Shown here in pieces: positions 54,773 to 63,687 of a DNA stretch of 64,000 bases; the stretch's first letter is position 1, and each line of letters opens with the position of its first letter. The notes beneath the pieces were generated by a model. The model ran no database searches. It saw only the letters and a list, made by a program, of their open reading frames with translations, and had not been told where the DNA came from. The translations under genes were made by a program, and so were the position numbers. This DNA is from Paracoccaceae bacterium (GTDB lineage: Bacteria > Pseudomonadota > Alphaproteobacteria > Rhodobacterales > Rhodobacteraceae). The DNA is taken from NCBI GenBank assembly GCA_024304985.1, contig JAMWZC010000008.1, forward strand, positions 62,001 through 126,000, in the 5' to 3' direction.

Positions 54773-55330
54773 TCATTTCACGATGACTTTCGTGCCAACC
54801 GCGACCTTGTCGAACAGTTCGATCACATCTGCATTGGTCAGACGGAAACACCCCGACGTCTCGAACCCACCCACGGTCTCGGCACTGTTGGTGCCATGGA
54901 TGCGATAGAGCGTGTCGCGCCCGCCGTTGTAGAGATAGATCGCCCGCGCCCCGAGCGGGTTGTAGGGGCCGGCGGGCACGAAGGTCGGCAATGACGGATC
55001 ACGCTGCCGCATTTCGGCGGGCGGGCGCCAGTCTGGCCATTGCGCCTTGCGCCCGACGGTCGTGGTTCCGGTCCAGACGAAACCATCACGGCCGACGCTG
55101 ATATCGTAGCGGGCCGCCTGATTGTTCCCCATGACGACATGCAGGCTGCGCTCGGCATTCGAGATGATGATGGTTCCGGGCTTTTCATTGCTTTCGAAGC
55201 GGACGATCTGGCGCGAGGTCGGACCATGATCGCGCGGCACGCGCTTCAGTTCGGCCAAAGCGGCACCGGGGGTCATGGCCAGCAGGGCCAGACCGGACAG
55301 GACAAGACGGCGGGTCGGATGATCGGTCAT
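54773..55330 (-). CDS. L,D-transpeptidase (YkuD family) inside the tad operon
   Basis: The 185-residue protein has a signal peptide (RRLVLSGLALLAMTPGAALA). A YkuD domain follows with IHGTN (His145) and SGCFRLTNADV (Cys161), so the catalytic pair is intact. It cross-links or edits peptidoglycan, or attaches a protein to it, in the periplasm. Its start overlaps the cpaE stop codon by four bases (ATGA), so it is a true operon member and may open or fix the cell wall for the pilus. Confidence 0.92.
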   Translation of the reverse strand: MTDHPTRRLVLSGLALLAMTPGAALAELKRVPRDHGPTSRQIVRFESNEKPGTIIISNAERSLHVVMGNNQAARYDISVGRDGFVWTGTTTVGRKAQWPDWRPPAEMRQRDPSLPTFVPAGPYNPLGARAIYLYNGGRDTLYRIHGTNSAETVGGFETSGCFRLTNADVIELFDKVAVGTKVIVK

Positions 55331-56517
55331 GCGGTCACCGCCTTTTCGGCCAGAAGCGATCCGTTGACGTATTTCGTCACGGCCTTCAGAAACTTGGACG
55401 AGGCATTCACATCGCTGAGGGTGACCCCGCGATCCATAGCCTCGGCCATGAGGTCATATTCGTCGGGCAGATAGTCGAAGGGCGTATCGCCGAACAACTG
55501 TTTCAGCTTGGCCTTGTTGATGCGGTCGCCGCCGAACAGGCTGCGCTTGCGCTTGTTGATCAGGACGGTCACCGGCTTCTTGCCGCCGGGCAATTCGCGG
55601 ATGGTTTCCAGCAGGTCCATCGTGTGCTTGATCGAGGGCAGGTTCATCTCGCATACGATCGTGACGGTGTTGACGCCTGACAGGACATCCTGCCGCCAAT
55701 CCGTCTCGTAATAGGGGATATCCAGAACCGTATGCGCGTGCTGGACCGTCACCACGTCCAGCATCCGCAGCACCAGTTCATAGCAGTTCAGGCTTGTCAC
55801 CACCTCACGGCGCTTGAAGGAATAGACGATCATGCCGTGTTCATGCTTTTGCTGCAGCAGGTTCACGAACTCGCTGTCGATCCGGCTGGGGTTCGAGATC
55901 ACGCTGTCCAGATTGAAGCCGGATGTCAGGTTCAGAAGATAGCCACAGGACCCGGTCGAGAAATCCAGATCGAACAGGGCGACCGATCCGTTCGACTTGT
56001 CCTTTCCGATCTTGCGAGCCAGAATCTCTGACATCGCCACAGCCACCGTCGTCGCACCCGCGCCGCCCACGGCCGAGATTACCGCATGGACCCGCGTGCT
56101 GGATTGTTTCGAGGTGCGGATCCCGCTCTGGATCGAGTTCAGGAATTCCCCGAACACCACAGGTTTGCGCAGCCAGTCATGGACCTTCAGCTTGAGCAGC
56201 TTGCGCACCTGCGCGTCATCCAGCGCCTCGGACACGACCACGATGGGCACGTCTCCATAGTGCCCGCGGATCGAAGAGAGCATTTCAAGCTCGGACGCGC
56301 TGACCGTGGCGATATCGACCACGACGATATCGGGCACAAAAGCCCCCGGCGCGCGCATCATCTCTTCGAAGGTGGTCACTTCGCGTTGAAAGTGGGACAT
56401 CATCTCAAGATGATCCGAGATGGCGGCGAATTCCGGCTGGCCCGTATCAAGGACCAGAACCATGTTCTTGCGCATCTTGGTACGCATCGGGAGGATATCG
56501 TTTTCAATCATATTCAT
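55327..56517 (-). CDS. cpaE: Pilus assembly protein CpaE (MinD/ParA-like with a receiver-like N-terminus)
   Basis: The 396-residue protein has a degenerate receiver domain (about 15-130: VDIATVSASELEMLSSIRGH) and then a MinD-type domain. The P-loop is SAVGGAGATTVAVAMSEILA, which lacks the signature lysines of KGGVGKT, as in other CpaE proteins. It probably positions the Tad machine at the pole. The ATG at 56517 overlaps the stop codon of the preceding gene (ATGA). Confidence 0.92.
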   Translation of the reverse strand: MNMIENDILPMRTKMRKNMVLVLDTGQPEFAAISDHLEMMSHFQREVTTFEEMMRAPGAFVPDIVVVDIATVSASELEMLSSIRGHYGDVPIVVVSEALDDAQVRKLLKLKVHDWLRKPVVFGEFLNSIQSGIRTSKQSSTRVHAVISAVGGAGATTVAVAMSEILARKIGKDKSNGSVALFDLDFSTGSCGYLLNLTSGFNLDSVISNPSRIDSEFVNLLQQKHEHGMIVYSFKRREVVTSLNCYELVLRMLDVVTVQHAHTVLDIPYYETDWRQDVLSGVNTVTIVCEMNLPSIKHTMDLLETIRELPGGKKPVTVLINKRKRSLFGGDRINKAKLKQLFGDTPFDYLPDEYDLMAEAMDRGVTLSDVNASSKFLKAVTKYVNGSLLAEKAVTA

Positions 56518-57134
56518 ATCGTGTCCGACAGATCTTCGCTGGTGATGGTCACGGGATGGGCCGGAATCGTGATGTTCTCGAGCCCCAGAAGCGCGCCAAG
56601 GAAAAAGAAATCGAAGTTGAGATTGCGCGACTCGATCGTGATCGACACCACGGGTCCGGAGGGGCGCCCCACATAGCCGAGGCCCGAACGGTAATAGGTC
56701 ACCTGCACATTGTCCGTCGTGATCAGGCCGTTCAGGTCGCACATGCCAAGCCGTGTGCCCTCAGCCGAGGGATCACAGATGCCGTCGCTGCCAAGGACAA
56801 CACGGTTCAGACCCGCCTCGTTGAGGTCAAGCCCCTGCGTGCATCCGTCCGACGTGCACACGACCGGCGCGATGGTGCCCAGAACCGGCCCCCCCTCGGT
56901 CGCCGGATAATCCGACTCGAAATGGCTGGCCAGATCGACGGCCAGCGGGTCGGATACGGCCAGCATCCGGGCCCCGTATTGCATCGCCTTGACCGTCTGG
57001 TTCCATTGCACCATGGCCACACCGAACTCGACGAAGGTCGCGAAGGTCAGAAGGATGATGGGAAAGACAATCAAGCCTTCGACAAGTGTCGCGCCATCCT
57101 CGTTGCGGCGAAAGGAGATCGCGCGCCTTACCAT
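56514..57134 (-). CDS. TadE/TadF-type minor pseudopilin
   Basis: The 206-residue protein has the TadE-like start SFRRNEDGATLVEGLIVFPI, a single membrane helix after a Gly and an E at +5, and a long periplasmic part with two cysteine pairs. It is a minor pseudopilin of the Tad system, likely processed by the prepilin peptidase encoded upstream. Its start lies inside the end of the preceding tadE-type gene, and its stop overlaps cpaE. Confidence 0.87.
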   Translation of the reverse strand: MVRRAISFRRNEDGATLVEGLIVFPIILLTFATFVEFGVAMVQWNQTVKAMQYGARMLAVSDPLAVDLASHFESDYPATEGGPVLGTIAPVVCTSDGCTQGLDLNEAGLNRVVLGSDGICDPSAEGTRLGMCDLNGLITTDNVQVTYYRSGLGYVGRPSGPVVSITIESRNLNFDFFFLGALLGLENITIPAHPVTITSEDLSDTI

Positions 57135-57613
57135 CCGATATACCTCTGCTGATGGGTGTAACTGAAGTCGAACGCCTCGATCTGCAACAGCCGCATCAGG
57201 GGCGAGCCGGTATAGGTATGGGTGCCCGTCACCGTCACAAGATCGTCCCTGTCCGGACTGCTGGGGGGCAGCGCCGGTTCGATCTCCAACCCCGCCGCAT
57301 CGGTCCATCCCACGACCCGCGGCGCGCCAGTCCCGGCGGGGTTGCCGTAGAAGGCAAGATTGCGGGCGATGGCCTGACTGCAGGTGTCAAAGGGCGCGAC
57401 ACCCCGGCAGCGTGACCAGTACCGCGCGGCATCACGCACACCGACCTGCACCTGATGGCGCTGCCAGAACACATTGCCGAATTCCAGGATGCCCACCGCG
57501 AAGATCGTGACGACCGGCACGACGATCAGCGTCTCGGTCAGCAGCGCGCCTTGGGTGCCCGCAACAAAGCTGCGGCCCCAGCGCCAAAACCCACTGATCT
57601 TCCCCTGTCGCAT
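57128..57613 (-). CDS. tadE: TadE-type minor pseudopilin
   Basis: The 161-residue protein reads FVAGTQGALLTETLIVVPVV, then AVGILEFGNVFWQRHQVQVG, a classic TadE helix with G|ALLTE cleavage context. The periplasmic part has two Cys. The start is uncertain: the ATG at 57613 is used, but TTG codons at 57619 and 57625 lie nearer to GAGG. The gap to the lipoprotein gene upstream is about 125 bases and holds a weak inverted repeat near 57700. Confidence 0.85.
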   Translation of the reverse strand: MRQGKISGFWRWGRSFVAGTQGALLTETLIVVPVVTIFAVGILEFGNVFWQRHQVQVGVRDAARYWSRCRGVAPFDTCSQAIARNLAFYGNPAGTGAPRVVGWTDAAGLEIEPALPPSSPDRDDLVTVTGTHTYTGSPLMRLLQIEAFDFSYTHQQRYIGW

Positions 57614-57738
57614 CGGCAATCGCAAACCTCAAATCCATCAGTGCCGCTGACAATGCGCCGGCAGCCATGACATTCCCCTGTCAACCGTTTCCGGGTCTGT
57701 TCGGCAGGGTCATCCCGAGGGACAGCCCTGCCACCGGC

Positions 57739-57936
57739 TCAATTCCTTACGACGATCGTCGTGTTCGAGGCGCCGGGTGGAAACGGGTTGATCGTATGAA
57801 TGGCGGTGTTGGCCTCGGGTGCGTTGCCCGCACCCAAGGTCACAGAATCGCGGTGGTTCATGTAATCGGCGCAGCCGGACAGGCTGCTGGCCAGAATGGC
57901 ACAGGCCAACAGCTTATTTCTTCTCGACAAGCGCAT
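57739..57936 (-). CDS. Small CpaD-like lipoprotein
   Basis: The 65-residue protein starts MRLSRRNKLLACAILASSLS and has a lipobox (LSGCADY). The chain RDSVTLGAGNAPEANTAIHT INPFPP recalls the short conserved block of CpaD/TadD-type outer-membrane lipoproteins (residues D, N and a P-[FW]-P end). It is much shorter than normal CpaD (about 200 residues) and may be a reduced form that helps the secretin. It overlaps the end of cpaC by 23 bases. Confidence 0.7.
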   Translation of the reverse strand: MRLSRRNKLLACAILASSLSGCADYMNHRDSVTLGAGNAPEANTAIHTINPFPPGASNTTIVVRN

Positions 57937-59344
57937 CGTCAAACTCCAGATCAATCATGTGGCCATAGGGACCGACGACGCCGGTGCCATCGACAAAGGA
58001 CCGGATCATGTCCTTGTTGACTTCAAGCATCCCCAGCAGGAACAGCTCCACGTCATTCGAGGAGCGCGCGCCGTCCAGCGGCGAGACCAGCGGCTCGTTC
58101 TGCGAGCTTGGGCGCACCAGACGCGGGGTCACAAGGATCACCAGATCGGTTTCCTGTTTCTGGAAGGCGGTGGAGCGGAACAGCGTGCCCAGAACCGGGA
58201 TCTGTCCGATCCACGGCACCTGTTGCACGTTGCGTTCGTTATCCACTTGCAGCAGGCCCGCGATGGCAAAGCTCTGACCGTCACGCAGCGTGACCGTCGT
58301 GTCGGCCTTGCGCGAGATGAACGAGGGTTGGCCGTTCACCGTCACCGATGTGTCGATATCGCTGACTTCAGGCCGGATTTCGAGGCTGATCAGCGCATTG
58401 TCCAGCACTGTCGGACGGAAGTTCAACCGCACGCCATATTCGCGGTAATCCGTACCTGTCCCGATCGGCACACCGTCCGCGTTCAGGGCCGTGGTCTGGA
58501 TCGGCACTTCGCCACCCACGACGAAATTCGCCTCGACCCCGTTCGAGGTCACCAGCGTCGGGTTGGCCAGACGGCGGGCGAGCCCCTTGGTTTCCAGCGC
58601 GTTGATCACGATGTCGATATCCGCACCGGCCCCCGCCAGCAGGTTGCCGACGAAACTGCCGAAGGGAACGCTGGTGCTGGCGATACCGGTATTCGTCCGG
58701 TTGCTGGACAGCTCGACCCCCAATTCGCGGCCGGCTGTGCGGCTGACCTCGAGGATACGCACATCAAGCTGCACCTGCTGCGGATCGGTCACGCGCACCG
58801 CGTTCAGAACCGGCTGGTCGCTGAATTGCTCGGCCAGTTCCAGCACGCGCGCCAGAGAGGGGCCGTCGCGCACCTCGCCCGAGACGCGCACGCGGCCATT
58901 GATATTGGCAACCGACACATCGGCATTGGGCACCGCGCGGTTGATGGCCTGTTGCAGATCGTTGAAATCCACCCGAACGTTCAGGATCATCACACCCAGC
59001 AGGGCCTTGTTGGGCCCGAAGAACGACACGTTCGTCGCCCCGGTGTTGTTCGCCTGCACATAGACGGACGTATCGGTCAGCGGAAACACATCCGCGACGG
59101 CCGAATTGCCCACGACGATATCGCTGAAAGCGCGGTCCGTTCGCACTGTCAGGGTGAAGCCCGGTTTCATCATGATCGGTTCGATCACGCTGTCGCCGCC
59201 CAGGGCCACCATCCGCTCCTGCGCGTGAAGCGCGGCTGGCAGGGTTGCAAGTCCCAGACAGACGACAAGAGCCGACAGCGCCTGCACGGTCGCATGTCGG
59301 GTTCTTTGTCCTATCGGTCTGACGATGCTCAAAATGCTCTTCAT
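57914..59344 (-). CDS. cpaC: Tad pilus outer-membrane secretin CpaC/RcpA
   Basis: The 476-residue protein has a long signal peptide (cleavage near LHAQE), an N-terminal pilus-secretin domain (MMKPGFTLTVRTDRAFSDIV), a BON-like part (PNADVSVANINGRVRVSGEV) and the secretin core (LANPTLVTSNGVEANFVVGG, then VPWIGQIPVLGTLFRS and ETDLVILVTPRLV). It forms the outer-membrane ring through which the pilus passes. It lies 70 bases after cpaB. Confidence 0.95.
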   Translation of the reverse strand: MKSILSIVRPIGQRTRHATVQALSALVVCLGLATLPAALHAQERMVALGGDSVIEPIMMKPGFTLTVRTDRAFSDIVVGNSAVADVFPLTDTSVYVQANNTGATNVSFFGPNKALLGVMILNVRVDFNDLQQAINRAVPNADVSVANINGRVRVSGEVRDGPSLARVLELAEQFSDQPVLNAVRVTDPQQVQLDVRILEVSRTAGRELGVELSSNRTNTGIASTSVPFGSFVGNLLAGAGADIDIVINALETKGLARRLANPTLVTSNGVEANFVVGGEVPIQTTALNADGVPIGTGTDYREYGVRLNFRPTVLDNALISLEIRPEVSDIDTSVTVNGQPSFISRKADTTVTLRDGQSFAIAGLLQVDNERNVQQVPWIGQIPVLGTLFRSTAFQKQETDLVILVTPRLVRPSSQNEPLVSPLDGARSSNDVELFLLGMLEVNKDMIRSFVDGTGVVGPYGHMIDLEFDDALVEKK

Positions 59345-59414
59345 GTATGTCCCGCTCCGATGTTGCGGCGCCTTGTGACGCTCTTGATGCCTCTATGATG
59401 AAAACCCGCGGCCA

Positions 59415-60482
59415 TCATTCTTCCGCGGGCTTGAGTGTTTCGACTGTGTATTCCTGGCGCTGCCCGTTGCGGGCCACGCCGATGGTGACGAAGGACGGAG
59501 CCGCTTGCGGCACTTCGACCACACGCTCCACGATCACTTCCTTTTCGACCACCTGCGGCTCTGTCGCGCGCACGGTGGTCAGGTTCTCTTCGACCGAGGC
59601 CAGGCGCCCGGTCACATCCGTCCCCATGTTGCGGATCATCTCTTCCAGCGCGGCCAGACGGTCGGTCTGTTGCGAGGTCTGCTGCTCCTGCGCCAGACGC
59701 TCGGCTTCGGCCTGCTGGGCCGCCAGCGCCGCCGAGGCAGAGGTGATGCTCAACTCGCTCACGGTCATGCGGCTGGGTTCTTCAACCTCGGCGCCCACGA
59801 CATTCCGCAGCGCAAGGGACAGCGTCCCGATGGTCGCGCCAAGGGTCAGTTTCTGCGCCTCTTCGGTTGTCACTTCGAATGTCACGGTCCGCACGACGCT
59901 GGGCTGGTCGCGGGTGTCGTCGGCGGTCTGGTCGATGGCGACCACGCGCACGCCTTGCAGCAGGACGTCGACGAAAGCCTGACTGCGGTCATTTCCGTCG
60001 GTGCGGGTCAACATCACGTCCACACGGTCGCCGGGCAGCACGAAACCGGCCACGCCCAGCACATCGTTCACCGCGATGGAGACGGCCTTCATCCCCGGAG
60101 AGATGGCGGTGGACAGTTTGGCGCGCTGTCCGGGATTGGTGATCTTGGCGGTCAGGACGGGCTCGCCCCGCTCCATCGCGGACAGCACGAAGCGCGCGGT
60201 ATCGTCAGTCTCGCCGGCCAGTTGGTCGATCGTGGTAAAGGCCCCGGTCGGCAGCGTCTCGCTGGCCCAAGGGATCAGTTCCAGCTTGTCCGCCGTCAAA
60301 CGTTCCCCAAAGCGCAGAGGGTTCTTAGCGACGACGATAGTGTTAAGAGGTTCGCCGCGATCAATGCGGGAGGCTTGTTCGATCTGCTGACGCTGGGTTT
60401 CCAGGTAGGATTGTGTGCCAAAGACCGCAGCCACGGCCAGCATCAAAGCAATGGCGATACTCAGAAAAGTCGATGCCCGCAT
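59415..60482 (-). CDS. cpaB: Flp pilus assembly protein CpaB/RcpC
   Basis: The 355-residue protein has an N-terminal membrane anchor (TFLSIAIALMLAVAAVFGTQ), a SAF domain (about 45-110), the RcpC/CpaB domain (MKAVSIAVNDVLGVAGFVLP GDRVDVML) and a coiled-coil-like C-terminal third rich in Ala, Gln and Glu (about 240-320). It is a periplasmic partner of the secretin. It is the first gene after the flp pilin gene. Confidence 0.94.
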   Translation of the reverse strand: MRASTFLSIAIALMLAVAAVFGTQSYLETQRQQIEQASRIDRGEPLNTIVVAKNPLRFGERLTADKLELIPWASETLPTGAFTTIDQLAGETDDTARFVLSAMERGEPVLTAKITNPGQRAKLSTAISPGMKAVSIAVNDVLGVAGFVLPGDRVDVMLTRTDGNDRSQAFVDVLLQGVRVVAIDQTADDTRDQPSVVRTVTFEVTTEEAQKLTLGATIGTLSLALRNVVGAEVEEPSRMTVSELSITSASAALAAQQAEAERLAQEQQTSQQTDRLAALEEMIRNMGTDVTGRLASVEENLTTVRATEPQVVEKEVIVERVVEVPQAAPSFVTIGVARNGQRQEYTVETLKPAEE

Positions 60483-60634
60483 GGGAAATGGTCCTATCGT
60501 TCTGCCTGTCCGGTTCTATTCCGCACCAAATATTCTTGGCGTGTTGTCGTGATGCGAAAAGTGCCGGGTGGGTAAACCGGAAACCAATTAAACATGACCC
60601 TGAAATGAGCCAAATTGGTGACCAGTTTAAATAG

Positions 60635-60669
60635 CATTCCCCGATTTACAAAATCTAAACCGGGGAATG
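60635..60669 (-). terminator. Hairpin between flp and cpaB (partial terminator or processing site)
   Basis: A 14-bp stem (60656-60669 with 60635-60648, one G-T pair) and a seven-base loop lie 49 bases after the flp stop. Read on the minus strand it is followed by CTATTTAAA. It may let more pilin mRNA than machine mRNA be made. On the plus strand it is followed by TGTTTTATT. Confidence 0.65.
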
Positions 60670-60717
60670 TGTTTTATTGCAGCTTATGCGTTGTCAAAGT
60701 GTGACAGTGCCCGACTT

Positions 60718-60948
60718 TTATCCACCTGCTCCGGGAGCAAGAGTCAGAGCCGGAGCCTGGAGTGCTGTCGAACCGGTGAGCCAAGTTGTCCAGCTTGCCC
60801 ATTGGGTACCAAGAGACGTTCCAAATCCGATAACGGCCAAGATAACGGCGCCGGTCAGCAGACCCAGCAGGATCAGATATTCCGTGAGTGCCAGACCGTC
60901 CTCTTCCTTGCGGAACGACTGCAGCATGGTGATTGCTTTGATGATCAT
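60718..60948 (-). CDS. flp: Flp-family type IVb pilin
   Basis: The 76-residue prepilin has a short basic leader (MIIKAITMLQSFRKEEDG), a cleavage site after Gly18 and the Flp motif LALTEYLILLGLL with Glu at +5 and Tyr at +6. One hydrophobic helix and a short Thr/Trp/Ala tail follow. It is the main pilus subunit. GGAG lies seven bases before the ATG at 60948. It is separated from the machine genes by a hairpin and has its own AT-rich promoter region. Confidence 0.93.
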   Translation of the reverse strand: MIIKAITMLQSFRKEEDGLALTEYLILLGLLTGAVILAVIGFGTSLGTQWASWTTWLTGSTALQAPALTLAPGAGG

Positions 60949-61076
60949 TTTAATTCTCCATTCAGGTTCAAGTGCTTGTGTGTAAAGGCGCTGGCCCCCG
61001 CCGCTGCCCGATTTTTGCCATACTCGCGTCACTCACAACCAGCTTCGGCGTCGTGCTTGCCTTGCTTATGCCCTAT

Positions 61077-61105
61077 TATTGTCCCGTTCGGGCCGCTTGT
61101 GGCAA
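61077..61105 (-). promoter_or_regulatory. Candidate promoter of flp
   Basis: On the minus strand TTGCCA (61100-61105) and ACAATA (61077-61082) are 17 bases apart, about 130 bases before the pilin start. Other weak elements exist in this AT-rich region, so the choice is tentative. Confidence 0.38.
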
Positions 61106-61332
61106 GCTCTGGTTGATTTCCTGCTCTACTGGATGATCATTTGTGACGTTTTAGCAGGATTGTTCACAGTTTCGAAAACGTCAACTATCCCAAGGTATAG
61201 TCCTTTTCACCCGCAATATCCGAAAGTATATGCCATTTTATTGCCATATCCGGCCAGTCGAGAGGCAATGATTCGGAAATAACGCGGCAAAAACGGCGGC
61301 GCGAATCTGCAAGGCGCAAGATAAATACAATC

Positions 61333-61360
61333 AGCAGGTGAAGTTTTCACTTCACCTGCT
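61333..61360 (-). terminator. Terminator of tadG
   Basis: A perfect 12-bp stem (AGCAGGTGAAGT with ACTTCACCTGCT, four-base loop) lies 27 bases after the tadG stop on the minus strand, followed by GATTGTATTTATCT. It separates tadG from flp. Confidence 0.78.
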
Positions 61361-61387
61361 GTTGCAAAACGGCCGTTTCCTCACGTT

Positions 61388-62956
61388 TCAACGCACGAGG
61401 TTCGCCTCGTCGCGCACGAACGTGTCCAGCGTGCCGTTGCCCCCTGCCCCGGTGATATCGACGATTTCGACGTCAATGACGCCTACATCATCAACGTTCG
61501 CACCACCCTGCTGCATCGGGTTGACCAGAAAGATGCTGGCAAAGCTGTTGACCGGCAATGTCGTGCGCCCCGCATTGTCCGCGTTGGCCAGGCAATCAAT
61601 GATCGCCGCGAAGACGATCCGGCGGTCATTCTCGGTTGACGTATTGAGCGAGGATTCAGGCGTCCCCGTGCATTGCGGCAACCCACTCTCGCGTGTTCTG
61701 GCGCCATTGGGTCCAGGGCGTGTCGGATCACCCGCAGAGAGGTCTCCCACAAGATCGTTTTCGATCTCGTATCGATAGACATCATAACGCGACGGCACCG
61801 GCGCACCGGGTGACAGCGCTGCCGGAAAGGAGCTGACAAGATCGTCCGGAACAAGCGGGCTCATCGGATGATTCACTTGCCAATATCTTTCCAGGTCCCA
61901 AGTGCCTTCTCCGATGCGGGCACCAGACGTCGGCACGAGGGGCATCACTTCATTGTCCGGAAAGCCCAGTGCCCAGGAAGGATCGTCCGAAGGTTCCGCG
62001 TTGCACCAATTGTTCCCATTGCCCGCCATGTATCCCCTGCGCACATTCGCGGCAGGGGCATAAGCCAGATTGTTGCGATTGCCGTTCATCGGACCGTCAT
62101 ACATGTCGAACCGTACGTTGATCCCGGTTCTGACGGCCGCAGGCCGCCCCGGCTGCGTTTCGACCAGCCCCGAGTCATAGCAGGTGCGGTTGCCGCCCGT
62201 GGCGAAGATCTCTCGCAGCGTATTCACGCCATTGCCCTCGGCGCTGCTCAACAGGCCGAAGTTCCCCGGAAAGGCCGTGCCGTTTCCGCGCGGCAGAAGC
62301 CGGATCAGGCGACCGTGCAGGCGTCCCTCGGAAAAGGCCACCTGAAGGCTGTCCTCGCCGATTTCCCCCTCGAACGGATTGCAGATGAACAAGGGCGTCA
62401 CGTCGCAGGCGGCCGAGCGGAAGGTTGCCACGGCCTGTGCGGCGACCGGAACGTCGGTCACAGTGTTCACGCCTTCGAAGAAGAGGCCGAAGAAGGGGCT
62501 CAGGTCACGCGACTGCGCGCGGACATAGACGAAGCGCGCCTCGCCCTGATCCGAGTCCTCCTCATTCGTGACGGCGTTGGCGTCCAGATAGGCTTGGGTC
62601 AACGGTGTGTCGTCATTCTCGGGCAGGTCCGACAGGAACACCACGGTGAAGGGGCTGTCCAGACCGTCGATCTCGAAAGTCAGCGCGGTCGCGGCCGCCT
62701 CGTCGGTGCGGCCCAGAAAACTGACCGTGTTGCTGACATTGCTCATCGCATCCAGCGCCCGGTCGATCGAGTCCACCCCGCCATCCAGTTCCCGTGCCCC
62801 TGCGAGCGCCAGCGCATCCGCGGCGGCCTGAAGGTCGGAATGGGCGTTGTTGCCCCGGCTTATGTCGATCACCAGCAGTGACATGCCGATGAAGACCGGC
62901 ATGAACAGCAATGTCAGGACCAGCGCATAGCCGCTGTCGGATTTGAAGAAACGCAT
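61388..62956 (-). CDS. tadG: TadG-like pilus protein with a VWA-type/TadE N-terminal helix
   Basis: The 522-residue protein begins MRFFKSDSGYALVLTLLFMP with one membrane helix and the TadG block VIDISRGNNAHSDLQAAADA LALAGARELDGG. A long Asn/Gly-rich extracytoplasmic part with several cysteine pairs follows. TadG-like proteins tie the Tad machine to the envelope or cap the pilus; the exact role is not settled. It stands just upstream of flp and ends in its own terminator. Confidence 0.88.
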   Translation of the reverse strand: MRFFKSDSGYALVLTLLFMPVFIGMSLLVIDISRGNNAHSDLQAAADALALAGARELDGGVDSIDRALDAMSNVSNTVSFLGRTDEAAATALTFEIDGLDSPFTVVFLSDLPENDDTPLTQAYLDANAVTNEEDSDQGEARFVYVRAQSRDLSPFFGLFFEGVNTVTDVPVAAQAVATFRSAACDVTPLFICNPFEGEIGEDSLQVAFSEGRLHGRLIRLLPRGNGTAFPGNFGLLSSAEGNGVNTLREIFATGGNRTCYDSGLVETQPGRPAAVRTGINVRFDMYDGPMNGNRNNLAYAPAANVRRGYMAGNGNNWCNAEPSDDPSWALGFPDNEVMPLVPTSGARIGEGTWDLERYWQVNHPMSPLVPDDLVSSFPAALSPGAPVPSRYDVYRYEIENDLVGDLSAGDPTRPGPNGARTRESGLPQCTGTPESSLNTSTENDRRIVFAAIIDCLANADNAGRTTLPVNSFASIFLVNPMQQGGANVDDVGVIDVEIVDITGAGGNGTLDTFVRDEANLVR

Positions 62957-63135
62957 CGCGTCAATCCTTTCGGACCAGTGTCAAAATATGTCTGTGCGGG
63001 TGCCAATTCATACGGGAAACGCCGGCCGCTGATCCTGTGCCTGACAGAATGTGCCGGAAAACATCGAAACAGTGCCCCACCGTTTTCACGCTCGACTATG
63101 CCGAACCGCGGCTAAGCTGTAAACAAACCAAAAGG

Positions 63136-63633
63136 TTATAAGGACAACGCCCGCGGCAGCACCGTCAGGATGGCGGCCAGCGCCATCGGCACGCCATAGG
63201 GCACTTTTCCGGCCAGGGCGATCTCGGTCAGTCTGGCCCGGACCCGACCCTGTTCCCTGGGAAACCGCCGGCCCCACCACACCGCCCCCAGCATGAGAAC
63301 CGAGGCCAGCAGCAGAAAGACGACATAGATCGGCAAAAGCGCCCATCCCACCAGAACCCCGAGCGGAAAGTAGAGCTTGACGTCCCCTGCCCCCATCGCG
63401 CCGGCAAGCCACATCACGAAACCCAGGGCGAACAACAGGGTCCCGGCCAGAAGATCGGCGGGGATGTCCGCCTCCAGTCCCTGCATCCAGCGCAGCAGCA
63501 GCAGCAGGATCACAAGGGCGAGGAAGATCAGAACATCCCGGTTGCTGATGCGATAGGTCAGGAAATCCCGCCACGCGATCACCGCAAGGAACCCAAGACA
63601 CAACCAGAGCGTGAGGCTTTCGGCCACAGCCAT
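63136..63633 (-). CDS. cpaA: Prepilin peptidase CpaA/TadV
   Basis: The 165-residue aspartic protease of the membrane has five to six helices. The two catalytic aspartates are in AWRDFLTYRISNRD and GAMGAGDVKLYFPLGVLVGW (GxGD motif). It cuts the leader of Flp and the pseudopilins. A GTG at 63636 directly precedes the ATG at 63633, so either can be the start. It lies 179 bases upstream of tadG; that gap shows nothing clear. Confidence 0.92.
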   Translation of the reverse strand: MAVAESLTLWLCLGFLAVIAWRDFLTYRISNRDVLIFLALVILLLLLRWMQGLEADIPADLLAGTLLFALGFVMWLAGAMGAGDVKLYFPLGVLVGWALLPIYVVFLLLASVLMLGAVWWGRRFPREQGRVRARLTEIALAGKVPYGVPMALAAILTVLPRALSL

Positions 63634-63687
63634 CACGCCGCCCCCCTGTCGCCCCGAGGCAGCACGCGCAGAATGTGGCGCATGCCC

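Larger units (their letters stand above)
60949..61387. other. AT-rich promoter region of flp
   Basis: This 439-base stretch holds a candidate promoter, a leader of about 120 bases and, at its right end, the tadG terminator. Its low GC content compared with its neighbours fits a regulated promoter region. No gene is supported in it. Confidence 0.55.

Noticed and set aside
52838-54994. A 718-codon plus-strand open frame across tadB, cpaF and the L,D-transpeptidase gene
   Set aside because: It is antisense to three well-supported genes, has no ribosome site, and its product shows only low-complexity composition.
55327-56517. CpaE as a broken gene because the P-loop lacks lysines
   Set aside because: CpaE proteins of the Tad family usually have this GATT form, and the frame is complete and coupled to its neighbours.
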